Positions 24,385 to 35,689 of a stretch of 64,000 nucleotides of DNA are shown piece after piece. The position numbers and the translations under genes are program-made. Position 1 is the first letter of the stretch. Each line of letters starts with the position of its first letter. The DNA is from Petrolisthes cinctipes (lineage: Eukaryota > Arthropoda > Malacostraca > Decapoda > Porcellanidae): contig JAWQEG010001559.1 in NCBI GenBank assembly GCA_033782935.1, forward strand, positions 1,606,001 to 1,670,000. The letters run 5' to 3'. The notes below the pieces were generated by a model. It was not told the origin of the DNA. It worked only from the letters and a program-made list of their open reading frames with translations, and made no database searches.

Positions 24385-24846
24385 ACAAGATGCTGTATTT
24401 CAAACAAGCTGCAGATAGAAGGAAGGTCCTGAGGAATTATGATGACCTGCCCATAGTCTTCAAGCTGTACCACAGCAGTCCTGTTGGAGGACACAGTGGC
24501 TGGAATGTAACATAAGAGAACATCTCCAAGGTGTACTATTGCCTATTGGAGAAGTATGACACAGGACATCCAGCATTATGTATGTGTGTGTGTTTCTTGT
24601 GTAGACCATAACATGACACAAAGACATTGATAAGTGTATATGAAATGAGTGGGATTCTAGTAAAGTGTTCATTCAATATTGAATGCATTACTCTCTAATC
24701 CCACTGCTCTCCAGTAATTTTACCATTTTTTCCAGATTACTACTTCAGTCAGTGCCAGATGTTTACAACACTGAAGATTCAGGCCCCAGAAATGTGTCCC
24801 ATTAATGTCAAGGAACCCTTTGAGTTACTTGGAGTAGACCTGATTG
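24385..24846 (+). pseudogene. Spliced integrase relic (Ginger/KRBA2-like), two exons
   Basis: Two segments look like exons. 24385-24579 (195 bp) has acceptor 'gtacttccag' and donor gtatgtgt. 24736-24846 (111 bp) has acceptor 'ttttttccag' and donor gtgagt. The phases fit: one base left over plus two at the start. The first encodes DKMLYFKQAADRRKVLRNYD, then LYHSSPVGGHSGWNVT, a zinc-binding (HHCC) N-terminal integrase motif, then after a TAA stop ENISKVYYCLLEKYD. The second gives MCPINVKEPFELLGVDLIG, the start of the integrase core with its first catalytic D. Introns argue for a Ginger-type DNA transposon or a domesticated integrase gene rather than Gypsy. The internal TAA makes this copy non-functional. 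Confidence 0.68.
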
Positions 24847-24984
24847 GTGAGTAATGTATTAACATTGTTTCATCTTTGTTGGTTCAGGAGCTTCTTTGCT
24901 GTTGGTTATAATTACCCAGTTATGCATTCTTAAGCAAACAATTCCTGTTAGTCCATCCAACCTAACCCCTGCAAATAATAACTT

Positions 24985-25141
24985 TTATGATATTCTTTTA
25001 TGCTGTAAATGTAGCATGCCAGAGTTTTTAGGAAATAGTTTAATTCAATGTTTGTTCTGTAACCAGGTGTTTCATTTAAACTGTGATAAGACTCCGTGCC
25101 TTGTTACCTTTTTATTTGTAGTGACTGTACACAAGAAGTAG
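24985..25141 (+). pseudogene. PHD-like zinc-finger segment, possible later exon of the integrase relic
   Basis: The frame reads LLCCKCSMPEFLGNSLIQCL followed by FCNQVFHLNCDKTP, a C-x2-C...C-x2-C-x4-H-x2-C pattern like a PHD finger. PHD-like fingers occur near the C-terminus of some integrase-derived transposon proteins. Its order and strand fit the preceding two exons, but I see no clear splice sites joining it, and the intervening integrase core is missing. Confidence 0.35.
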
Positions 25142-25513
25142 AGTTCCTTTAAATGCACAGTACAGTAGTTTCCTGTCTGCCCATTCATCTGAGGCCAGTT
25201 CGGAAGAATACTGCTAACATAATCTTTACATCTTTAAGGGCAGCTGAGAGAGACGAGAGCTGGGAATATTCTCATCTGTGTTCTCCCATGATGAGACAAG
25301 GTGCAACAGCAAATGAAAGATGAAGTGATAAACTCTGGTAGGTGCCTTGTTTTGGTAAAAACTTATATCACTGAGTATTGTCTTTTAATATTATCAGCTT
25401 TCTAAAAAATACTTGAAAAAAAGTACTGTATTGCCAATCCTTTGACATTATTTGTAAACAAAAAATGCATTTTATTTCTAAACATCAATAGTTTTAAGGC
25501 AAAAACAATAAAT

Positions 25514-25656
25514 AATGGATTCTTAACCTGGGGTTCATGAGGATTAGATATTAATTAGTTAACATCTGTATCCACTATACAACCAATGGGCTGTATAAGT
25601 GATGAAGACCTTGCCAAAGATGACCTCGGTGACTCTAAAACGTTTAAGAACCACTG
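25514..25656. mobile_element. Small hAT MITE (143 bp)
   Basis: The right end is the complement of CAGTGGTTCTTAAACG. The left end is AATGGATTCTTAACCTGGGG, a mutated version of the same terminus. The flanks CAATAAAT (25506-25513) and CTATAAAT (25657-25664) match at seven of eight positions. CAGTGGTTCTTAA is a widespread hAT MITE terminus. Confidence 0.75.
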
Positions 25657-25984
25657 CTATAAATATTGGAGTACCTCAGTGATGAATTTTAGGACCAATT
25701 CATTTTGCTTGTTTACAGATACACTGCCGTGGACCACCACATCGCCGTCGTGCAGTGGCCAAAGTACCCTGACAGAGTGAGTTGTGGTGGTGGAAGGTAG
25801 AAGGTAGTGGGTAGTTAGGATGTATACACATCATCTCTACCACCACTTCACACCACCACACAAAATGGTAGGGGGAAAACAGAGTGTGATCCAAAACAGA
25901 TGGCCAAACTAGGACAGGAGTCTTACTCCCAGCCACACACCTCCTTTAGAAGAGTCTCCAGTTACCTCTTATAGTCCCCCCAGT

Positions 25985-26150
25985 GGTGGCCGAGCACATA
26001 AGGCTCTGTGTGCTTAATGTCTTAGCACAGCGGTTCGAATCCGTCTGGAGACACATACTGGTAGCACAGCGGTTCGAATCCGTCTGGAGACACATACTGG
26101 TGTGGTTATGTCCAGTTTCTGTGGTGTGTAGGATTTGTTATATATATATA
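25985..26150 (+). mobile_element. tRNA-derived SINE (Ser/Leu-like head) with duplicated B box
   Basis: The head 'ggtggccgagcacataaggctctgtgtgcttaatgtctt' followed by 'agcacagcggttcgaatccgtc' is colinear with a type II tRNA: an A box TGGCCGAGC..AAGG, a short variable region, and a B box GGTTCGAATCC. A 39 bp unit containing the B box is repeated exactly (26023-26061 and 26062-26100). The 3' side ends in a short (TA)n. The acceptor stem is not intact, so it is a SINE or tRNA pseudogene rather than a tRNA gene. Confidence 0.75.
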
Positions 26151-26514
26151 TGTATAGAGGCCTATTAATGTAGTTAATATATAACGTATAACAAAAGAAT
26201 ACATAATTATTTTGTTTAAAACATAGGTCGGAATTTAGCTAACCATCATCTAGCGCATTGACGACATTGTGCTTCTGTTTGGCCATATAATTGATTTTTA
26301 ATAATCTTAAACTTATAAGATGCACACATCATTCAGGTAAATTTGCCTTGCTTCTGCATTGTCACACTTGACTTTGACAGATATTTGTTGTTAATTTAAC
26401 AAATATATCAACAAGAGATGGAATGCTATATTTGATATTTGATAAAAAAAATTTACAGTAATACTAAGAATTATAATGTTGATTAATTTTGTCCATATTT
26501 TCTAAAATCTCTCT

Positions 26515-27900
26515 ATCTATCTGTAGCTCTGACGCCTCGTTCCCTCCGGGAACTCCCACCAAGGGGGTGGCCACGGCAGAAGGAGACTCTTCTGCCCTGT
26601 TTCAACACTCCCTCCTCACTTGCTCCATCCCCCCTCCCCCCCTCACACTTCTCTCTCTCACATACTCTTCCACTCTGTGCTGCCATCTAACCGGAGGTCT
26701 GCCTCTCACACCAGGTGCCACAACTTCACTATCGTACACCTTTACAAACTCCTCACCTTGCATTCTCTCCACATGTCCAAACCATCTCAGTATATTACGT
26801 TTCACTCTCTCAACCACTCCACACTCAATACCAATTGCCTTCTCACTCATACCACACCTCTCATACACACTCCCATTACTTTCTCCATCCCACCTAGTAA
26901 GTCCACATGCTCCTCTCAGATAACTCAGTTCCGCTGGACCTATTCTAGACTGATTAGCCCTACTCCATGTCCATGTCTCCGACGCATATGTTAGTGTTGG
27001 CAGGATTATACTATTTCTCAGTCCCTTTTTCACTTCCATACTCACACTCCTACCCTTCATTATCCTCCCCAGTGATCCTATGACCTGCCTACCCCTCACT
27101 GCTCTCTTCCTGATTTCTCCTTCCATGTTTACACAAAACTGTTCCCAGATACTTAAATTCCCTCACCTCCTCCATCCTCTCACCCTCTAGTTATCTCGCA
27201 TTCCATCCCAGTTGGCACAGCCACACTGTAGGGTGTAGCAAAGTCAATTACTTCTGTTTTAGTCCTCTCAAATACCATCACCTTATTCTTACCAGTATTT
27301 ACCTTCAGTTTTCTTCGCTTACACACGGACTGAAACTCATCCACCACCCTCTGTAACTCCCTTTCACTCTCGGCCAGCAGCACAGTGTCATCCGCAAATA
27401 AGCTTGCAACCAAGGACCAATTGCTTCATTCAACCTCAGTTTTGCACCCAGGCCCTCCACCTTTGCCATAATCTCTCTCATGCAACCATCCATAAAGATA
27501 TTTAACAGCTATGATGACATGACACACCCCTGCCTCAATCCTACACTGATATCAAAGGTCTCTCTCAAATCACCCTCGACCCTCACGCAAGCTTTTGCCT
27601 CTCTGTAGAAGGCCTCAATCCCCTCCAGCAAGCGCCCACCAACTCCGTAAATCCTTAATACATCTGTCATAGCTCTCCTATGCCTCCTCCAAATCCATGA
27701 AGGCAGCATACAACTTCATACCCTTCCCAATATATTTCTTCACTATTGATTTTATTGCAAAGATCTGGTCCACACATCCTCTACCCTTTCTGAACCCTCC
27801 TTGCTCCTCACTAACTTTATTCCCTGTTACTTCTATCAGTCTCTCAGTAAGAACCTTCCCATACACCTTCCCCAGTACACTAAGATTTAACCCACAATTA
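26515..27900 (-). pseudogene. RTE-type LINE reverse transcriptase, 5'-truncated
   Basis: On the minus strand, reverse transcriptase motifs run from 27895 leftwards: YGKVLTERLIEVTGNKVSEE, QGGFRKGRGCVDQIFAIKSI, MDLEEAYDRVDW-like at about 27690, VGLRQGCVMSSWLFNIFMDG, then LFADDTVLLAESERELQ with an intact FADD catalytic motif, and a C-terminal part (27126-26602) with LRNSIILPTLTYASETWTWS and ILRWFGHVERMQ. At least three frameshifts are needed. The 5' two thirds, including the endonuclease, are absent, the usual result of incomplete reverse transcription. The polymerase resembles RTE/BovB-like elements of arthropods. Confidence 0.9.
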
Positions 27901-27904
27901 TAAT

Positions 27905-29850
27905 GTAGCAGCTGTTATAAAAGTATGTCTTTTGAGTCATGTACAATATTAACAATTTATTATAGGAAATAAAGTTCTTTATACTGTACTTGATGTTTTG
28001 CAAGACCCTACCTTATTGTATTTATACTGTATGTGATATTTTGTCACTAATATAGTTTTATAATCCTATCTTAGGGTCTTCTCTGTCTGAACTCTGCGAA
28101 TTCCCTACATTCTCTGTCACACTACTTAAGAGTTTTCTGTTTGAAACTAATTTATTGCCCAGCATTTAACTTCATACGGCTCAGATATATCCCCTATCAC
28201 CCATAGATTTCATACACTGCTGGAGTGACATAAGACCCATTAGGACCTGCTGATGCTAATCTTGATACTGTATACAAGAAAGAGTATAGTATTATGTAAT
28301 GTCATCATGAGCCAAATTTGCCCAATAATTCAGCTAGCTACTTAGTGTATTCATTTACTTGTGGCAAAAGAACATAGGCCTAAAATAGTCAAGGTTGATC
28401 AATTTAAAAATATTACAGTACTGGTTTTTTGTACATAATTATAGTACAGGCACATTCATCTCATCCTTAAAAATTGAAATATTGTCAATCTCTACTTCTA
28501 GCCAAAGTTTAGGGAAAATTAAAATATGCCTCATTATAGGGTGATACTGGAGAGAACCTCTTGTTTCTTCACTTCTTCAATGAGTCATGCTTCTTCAACA
28601 GAGGTGAAATGAGATTCCCTATACAGTTGGTGTAAGGGTGAGGTGACCCCACTTCACACTTGTATTTTTCACTGGAGGGAAGAAAATTATGATGCAGGGA
28701 AGAATATTATGATTGCATAACCAGTCATACTGAGGCTATATTTCTGCACAAACAGCAAACACACTATGATGAAAGTGTTCTAGGTGTGGAGATGTGCTTA
28801 ACTAGTATCTTATTTAAAGACTTAGATTTCGATTTGGAAGGTAAAGACAGTGATAGAAGAGAAAGCTCTTAGCTTCATAGGTGGCTATATACTAAAAAAA
28901 AATTGCAGGAACATATCCATATTTAGGAAATAAGGCCATCAATTGTGCCACTGTTTGCTTAATTAATTAAGCAAATCATGGACTGAAAGGATTAATAGAG
29001 GTAAGCTATGCACTATCTCCCTTCAGATAAATTTGTTCTCGGTTAAAATGAGATAAATGTTTAAAGCAGTTCATGGTGAAAGCCTTGAAGGCTCACTTAA
29101 TTGCTTCTCTAATAGAACGTGTGGGAATTGATTTACCCAAAGATGTAGTGTTCTGATGTATAATATGTGTACTTGAGAATGAAATTAAACATCTAAACAA
29201 AATCATTGACAATTAAAGAGAAGAAGGAAGAAAAACAGTCATGTAATTTTGTAAATTATACCGTAATTTAATATACTGTATGCACTGTATATACAACAAA
29301 GTTTGTATTGATATATTTTATTAGAATATGAGAGGGTTAAGATATGTAAGCTTGTCTAGAATATCGGTAACATATATTAAGTCATATACAGCGATGATGT
29401 GATGGAGGGAGACATATATATTTATTGAGCTTGGTATGTTACAAGTACGAATGATAATTGAATGCTTATTGTATTGAAACATGAATTATGCAAGGGAAAA
29501 TAATGATTTAGCTTGTCACTGCACATTCTCGCGATCAAGGTATGTGGTACGCAGAGCGGGTGCGGGTGTGGTGGTACGGAGCAGCGCTCATCATGCCCTC
29601 CTCGTACAGCGACTACTTATTTATGACATTTATTCCTTACTCGGGATATTCCATGCGCTGTTTTTGTTGCCAATCGCTTGCAAATCATATCGAGTTTGCT
29701 ATTTCATACATAAATATTGACATAGTAAACGAAATGCGAAATTGGAAAATAAATTACTGCCGGAGCATTTTCCCATAATAAAATACATAGGGAGAGACGT
29801 CTTATCATAACAAAGGTCGTGTGTTTTGTGGACTGTGGCGCGGTATGACA
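27905..29850. other. Unannotated AT-rich intron sequence, about 1.9 kb
   Basis: No ORF, inverted-repeat boundary or RNA gene recognised. The frames near 29481-29778 (+) are open but show no known domain. The right edge (29855-29913) is a repeat also found at 23322-23385. Confidence 0.5.
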
Positions 29851-29917
29851 TGTTGGGCCCACACGCATGCGCAGTTGATACGTTCCAGTGGCATTCCACT
29901 TCCTACTGCTACACCGG

Positions 29918-30454
29918 CTCCACTGCCGCGAGGGCCACTGCAGTGTTGTCAACACTCCCTCTCCGAGGCTTGAACCACAAACTTCGGTCCGAGACACACA
30001 TCTGAAGCACTCACTAGTGAGAGAGAAGGTAATGATGGTTGGCAGGCTTGTATGCTGAGTGAAACGAATGACAATGAAATAATAATCTGTATGTGAGCAA
30101 TTTTATTTTTAGGTGGATGCAACAATAGGCACTAAATGATTCCTGATGTATTAATTTGCTATATTTCATAGTGCGGAATATTACATTGTAATGCTCGATA
30201 AATCAGGTTTTGATTAACTATTAAGATGCACCTGTGGCTAGTGTATGGATGTTCTGATAATATTGACATATTAAGTAGGAGAGCCCTTTTCCTTGCTCCG
30301 GGGTAAAACTCAGCACTCTGACATTTGCGAGCAACAACCTCTACCTTTCTGACTACGCTGACACTTGAGGAACAATTACATAAGAACTGAGAATATTAGA
30401 TAATCCAAGCGTAGGCACCATGAACTATCCATCATCTGGCCCCTTTAATTATTA
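29918..30454 (+). repeat. Left terminal inverted repeat of the CCGG-flanked element
   Basis: Pairs with 33131-33665 nearly base for base. One two-base difference (an extra CT pair in 'gagagagaag' against 'gagagaag') and scattered substitutions are visible. The inner ends both read 'ggcccctttaattatta'. Confidence 0.88.
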
Positions 30455-31142
30455 ACCCAAATAAATCGGGATAAGTAAATCCTATATATTGGCTGTTATG
30501 TACCCACATTGCAAGGGCGGAAACTGAATACCCAAGCCCTCTTCATGCAGGAACCCAATGTATGGCAGGTGGCACATTCCTTTAGAGAATTCAGTACTAA
30601 AATTAATAACATGTAGCACATCTATCTGGGTAATTACTGGTATTTATCGTTTTACGGCTTACGTTATTCCTCGTTATTGCCTTGCAGAATTGCGAGGCAA
30701 ATACTGTGATAAGAACATACATAACTTTACGGTTGTTACCCTTAAGATTACATGAGTATTAATTATTTGTTTAATATTGAATGCAATGTAATCAGAATCG
30801 CGCCCAGACTCCCTCCTACACAAAAACCTGCAGCCGGTCGGGCATCGAGGCGACGAGACTAGTAAATGCTTCAGACGTTTCTCTTGTATCGAAGTTCGCG
30901 GTTCACGCCTGGGCGAGTGAGCAGTAAAAACACAGACTTTTTTCAACTCAGATACGGATCAGATGCAGACAGAGGCAGGCGAGCGAGAGGAGGACTGGCA
31001 AAATGATCGCTTTTGTCTGTGTGTGTCGAAGTATCAGTTCGAGTGAATGAGGTCTAACGTGACAGTTTAGTAAGCAAGTGACATTCATTTAATAAATAGA
31101 AGACGGGACCGGAAAGCATAAATGATGACAAGGAGAACAACC
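30455..31142. other. Unique interior of the CCGG-flanked element, left part
   Basis: No coding sequence. A block at about 30865-30920 ('agtaaatgcttcagac...gaagttcgcggttcacgcctggg') is a diverged copy of an arm segment (about 29965-30015 complement). Confidence 0.5.
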
Positions 31143-31144
31143 TA

Positions 31145-31832
31145 CTATCCGTTTCAGCGCCGGACAGACGGTGTTTTTCGTAAATATCTCTTAAACGAAT
31201 CGTTGTATCAATATAATATTTCAACACACTATCTTTAACACCCGGGCGTAATTTATGGCTGACATACCATATTTCTATATGTGTTATGCGAGGAGTTTAC
31301 TCGTGAAAAATAGCACAAAGCCAGCCAGTCATATTGACGCATTCGAAGGAAAGTGTGGCCCCCCCAACACCCTCCCAAACCATTCCTAACCACAACTATA
31401 TCCCCCCCTTCTCACCCCTCCCTCCTCCTCTTCTCCCCCTAGCTCATCGCCTCCCTCATCACTCGTGTCCCTCCCTATTTCTTCCATCACTGTATTATAT
31501 ATTAGAATGTTATGTAGATGTATATGTATAGATATGATTATTAACTAAGAGTATGGTGCAGTACAATTCTATAGAGGCAAGACGTATTTCACTTTGATAA
31601 TTACTGTACAACAGCATGTTTACATACATGTAGTATGTAGAAGGTCCATGTTTGCAGTCCTTATGGTCAACCATGCAAGTGAACACGATGTACTGGCATT
31701 ACCTGTGGTCTGGACCTTCTAGGAAAAGTTATTAGATACTGTGTACCTATTCATTAAAAATGTCAACTTGGTCCAGTTAATATAATGTTATTTTGTTGAC
31801 TTGTCCCTTTTATATTTATATTATCACCAAAT

Positions 31833-31919
<87 letters not shown>

Positions 31920-32819
31920 GTGTAGGATTTAATGATGCAAACATGATAAAACAAAATGTATTCACAATCACTGTCAAGGAAAACGTCATCGTCTTCATCA
32001 TCACTGGCTTTCACGTTTGTACAATGTGGCAAGACGAAGAACAAACTCTGTCCTGCATCCACGGGGGCAAATGGACAACATTGTTGCTAATAGGTGCGCC
32101 TCGGCAGTCAATGATTTCTACCCTGTCACTACTTGATTCATAGCCTCGGACTGGGGGGTACCTCATACCTCAGAGAGAGGGGGAGGGGATACGGGAGACT
32201 GTGAATATTCAATTAAGGCATAAATTGGTTATTTAAAAAGGTAAAGAACACATGAAGCAACCATGAACGATTATATTTGGTTGCCCAAAACCAAAATTAA
32301 TCATTTTTCTGGTGGCCTTAGACACGTAGGTTATTATCCGGCTATACGACCATTAACAACGGCATTAATGGTCATTTGACCCACTCTGGTTTTCATGTCC
32401 ACACACAACGGTAACTGTATTAAACAATATTACTAATGAACGATACGTATATACTGTACATACTGTCATAAAAGAAAAAAAAATGGAAGAGGGATGGTGA
32501 AGAGTGAAACGGGGAGGGGGATAATGAGATATTGGGGTAGGGAAGGAAGGTATGGTGGGGGGATTTCGGGGTGTTGGTGGAGGGGTTACACGAGTACCCC
32601 ACACTCGTCCGATTCTCTATAACGCCTTAGATATGATGACTGGATTAGGCTTAATATCACTCAGTAAACTCCTAACATAACACATATAGTAATATGGTAT
32701 GTCAGCCATAAATTACGCCCGGGTGTTAAAGACAGTGTGCTGAAATATTATATTGATACAACGATTCGTTTAAGAGATATTTACGAAAAACACCGTCTGT
32801 CCGGCGCTGAAACGTATAG
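31145..32819 (-). mobile_element. 1.7 kb TA-flanked DNA transposon, non-autonomous, copy 2 (inverted)
   Basis: A full-length copy of 173-1871 in the opposite orientation, with TA at 31143-31144 and 32820-32821. It is nested inside the CCGG-flanked element. The left terminus has one substitution (CTATCCG for CTATACG). Similarity continues through the polypyrimidine stretch, the (TA)n array and the central part, so the two copies are recent relative to most of the window. Confidence 0.9.
31836..31916. repeat. (TA)n microsatellite in copy 2
   Basis: About 81 bp of TA at the position homologous to 1086-1179. Confidence 0.95.
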
Positions 32820-33130
32820 TACACTAAAACATATCTGTCTTATTAAATACAGCCCCAAGACCAATTATATGGAGACTAAGTGGTAAAGGAAAGGGAAGAG
32901 TAGGGTAGAGATAAGATGGAGGTGGAAGCCAAGGGATGTTCATCTGCACCCTTCACAAAAATTGCACCAGCCTCGTCTACAAGGTTATTTCCAGTTCTTG
33001 GGGAAAAAAAATGTATTACACCTGTTAAACCTGCAATTTTAGTTTTACCACCAAACATCAGTTTTCGTCCTTGCAATGCGAATATATTACAGCCAGCAAA
33101 TAGGATTTACTTTCCCGGTTTTATTTGAGG

Positions 33131-33665
33131 TAATAATTAAAGGGGCCAGATGATGGATAGTTCATGGTGCCTACGCTTGGATTATCTAATATTCTCAATT
33201 CTTATGTAATTGTTCCTCAAGTGTCAGCGAAGTCAGAAAGGTAGAGGTTGTTGCTCGCAAATGTCAGAGTGCTGAGTTTTACCCCGGAGCAAGGAAAAGG
33301 GCTCTCCTACTTAATATGTCAATATTATCAGAACATCCATACACTAGCCACAGGTGCATCTTAATAGTTAATCAAAACCTGATTTATCGAGCATTACAAT
33401 GTAATATTCCGCACTATGAAATATAGCAAATTAATACATCAGGAATCATTTAGTGCCTATTGTTGCATCCACCTAAAAATAAAATTGCTCACATACAGAT
33501 TATTATTTCATTGTCATTCGTTTCACTCAGCATACAAGCCTGCCAACCATCATTACCTTCTCTCACTAGTGAGTGCTTCAGATGTGTGTCTCGGACTGAA
33601 GTTTGTGGTTCAAGCCTCGGAGAGGGAGTGTTGACAACACTGCAGTGGCCCTCGCGGCAGTGGAG
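33131..33665 (-). repeat. Right terminal inverted repeat of the CCGG-flanked element
   Basis: Complement of 29918-30454. The outer end reads GCAGTGGAG, followed by CCGG. Confidence 0.88.
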
Positions 33666-33669
33666 CCGG

Positions 33670-34950
33670 CTGTACCTAGAGCCATCCCTGTAGCCCCCAT
33701 AACCAATACAGATACCCAAAAGAACACTATTCAGAGTCAAGCCACAACCATCCCAAATCAGAACTCAAAGAAAAAATAACCTTACTGTAAAATATGTAAG
33801 AAATATGGACACAACCTAGATAAGCACGTGTTACTTTAACAAAAGTCATCACTCTAACTCTAAACCTAGATGGCGAAAGTAAGCCTAATAACAACTATTG
33901 CATCATTCACAATAGCGTATCTCACAACACAGTAGAATGAAGGGTAACGTTAAATGCAAGAGAAAAAGCTAATTTTAGGCGTGCAAGCAGTTCACACACA
34001 GAGGACGATTTTAACAAACAAAAAGAAAAACTACCATGTAATCACTCTTCACCAAATTTATACACCCGTTACTGTTCTAGGTAAAGTGGTTGTTTTGTCC
34101 ATTCCTTCTAAATAGCAGTAATATCAGAGATAATATTTAAACAACTATTAATTAAAGGACAACCAGCAACAACGATGGGCCATTCACTCATCATACTTAA
34201 ATTTAGCTGCCTTATCTGAAAATATATTAAACATTAAAGGATTAGAAAATTTACCTTTTCACTCTCACCACATAGCAAAGCTTTAACTGAAAATTTTACT
34301 CTTTCAGCTGATGGACTGTTAAGATTAGGTGAATTAAAAAATCACAAGATAGATTTGGTAACATCACTTCACTCTAGTGTGTCAATACCGCTTGTACCCT
34401 TGTGATATGCTAGAAAAGCAGCTGCATTTTTCTTAGGTGATAGCAGGCTCGCTGTTAAGTCTCAGGTCAGGGCTATCGCCTGTCTCAAAAATAAGGTAGA
34501 GGGTTTGCTACGGTTAAAATTAAACTAAAAGATGAAACTTATGTAGGTAAACAGATCATATGCTAATGTGAGACTTATAAAGTAATCAATGTAAGTATAG
34601 AATCCACATTTTCTCTTGTAGTAGAAAGCAATTTCGTTAAAGCTTTAATTTTTAACAAAGTTGACCAACCAGTAAATTTAAAAGCTGGTACATACATTGG
34701 TGATTTGTTTTGTGTTTCTCAAACCAATACAAGTAGAGACAGATTTTCTTCCCTTAGCCAACATTCAAAGTGTTTATGACCTTCAACTCAGGCAAACCAT
34801 GAATGACTTGTATCAGCATGTACAGTACAATAAATAACTTTTTTGCTAATCGCACACATCTTTATCCAATCACCGTTCAGCTATTTCCTTACCTGGTGAA
34901 CAATTTGGAAAACTACAGTAGTTAAACACCATTCATCACTAACCGATACA
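33670..34950 (+). pseudogene. Retrotransposon gag-protease relic (Gypsy-like)
   Basis: At about 33778-33830 the frame reads YCKICKKYGHNLDKH, a C-x2-C-x4-H zinc knuckle with the final Cys replaced by His. It is followed by degenerate sequence with frames such as FNKVDQPVNLKAGTYIGDLF (about 34655-34715), which resembles the linker after the protease in Gypsy polyproteins. Stops are frequent. The left side starts at the CCGG site, so the long-TIR element may have landed in or beside this retroelement. The assignment to Gypsy is tentative. Confidence 0.5.
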
Positions 34951-34964
34951 GATTCGGTCTATAT

Positions 34965-35035
34965 AAAAGCACTAGCGGAGGTACCTGGCGTTGCCCGGGA
35001 AACTGGAGTTTAGAAATAGTCAGTATGAACTATAT
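34965..35035 (+). repeat. Fragment of an interspersed repeat with 'cctggcgttgcccggg'
   Basis: The block 'ggaggtacctggcgttgcccggg' is characteristic of a short interspersed repeat found in many arthropod genomes. Only the end is present. Confidence 0.4.
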
Positions 35036-35116
35036 GATATGTGAAAGCATTTCACTCTTGTTGCATTAGTTTAAAATATTCCGTTATCTCCGGCCGCTTG
35101 CCAGTTGCCATATGTA

Positions 35117-35268
35117 CACTGGCTCAAAAAAGTATCGCGCAGGTGGGGTCCGATGGTTCTGTAAATGATCGCTACAGCTCATGATAAACAAGCTCGTTTT
35201 CAGTAGCCATCGTCTTAGGTGTCAGAATGTTTCACGAGGGAAATGCGCGATACTTTTTTGATCGAGTG
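35117..35268. mobile_element. mariner-type MITE (152 bp), TA-flanked
   Basis: The terminal repeats CACTGGCTCAAAAAAGTATC and the complement of CACTCGATCAAAAAAGTATC lie immediately inside TA at 35115-35116 and 35269-35270. The termini then read GCGCA. There is no coding capacity. The TA duplication and 25 bp ends suit a Tc1/mariner MITE. Confidence 0.85.
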
Positions 35269-35689
35269 TACACTCGGATACCACAATCCCTAGCCCACCT
35301 GAGTCGAAGCCCAAGATCTGAAGCAGGGAGTTTCTGGACAACAGCACATTTGTGGGCAAACCTTCGAGCCATTGGGGCTGCTTTTTAAAACGAGTGATTT
35401 GTGGGGGACAAGGTATTCCGCCCACGGCGACCAGTGCTCGGTCCTTTCACCTGCCCGGTAGGTGGTACTTCTTGGCTCCTGGGGTCCTTCCATAAAAAAA
35501 CAAATGTTATATGTATATCATTAACCTCTATCTCTTCCTCAAACGGTGGTCGACCCAGCCTTCGAGACGCCACTTTCTGGTCATTTTAGTAATGATTTTC
35601 AGAAGGCTTGAGCTCGTTCTCCCCGCGCAATTGCTACGAACACTAGGAGACCTGTCAGGTTAGGTGTTGTTTCATCAAAGCCTGCCAGT

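Larger units (their letters stand above)
29918..33665. mobile_element. Long-TIR DNA element with 4 bp CCGG duplication, superfamily unassigned
   Basis: Inverted arms of about 536 bp (29918-30454 and 33131-33665) begin CTCCACTGCCGCGAGGG. CCGG flanks both sides (29914-29917 and 33666-33669). The locus at 23322 carries the two outer flanks joined at a single CCGG, as expected for an unoccupied site. Apart from the nested 1.7 kb element, the interior is about 1 kb without any recognisable transposase. The arms contain a segment 'gcttcag...tgaag.ttgtggttcaagcc' that faintly resembles a tRNA half, and a diverged third copy of it lies at about 30865-30920. Confidence 0.75.

Noticed and set aside
25985..26100. 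Functional tRNA gene
   Set aside because: A and B boxes are present, but the acceptor stem does not pair and the B-box segment is duplicated. A SINE fits better.
29965..30015. tRNA-like half (gcttcag...ctgaag...ggttcaagcc) in the arms of the CCGG element
   Set aside because: The anticodon-like stem has a 14-base loop and no A box is present. Resemblance is too weak for a tRNA or SINE call.
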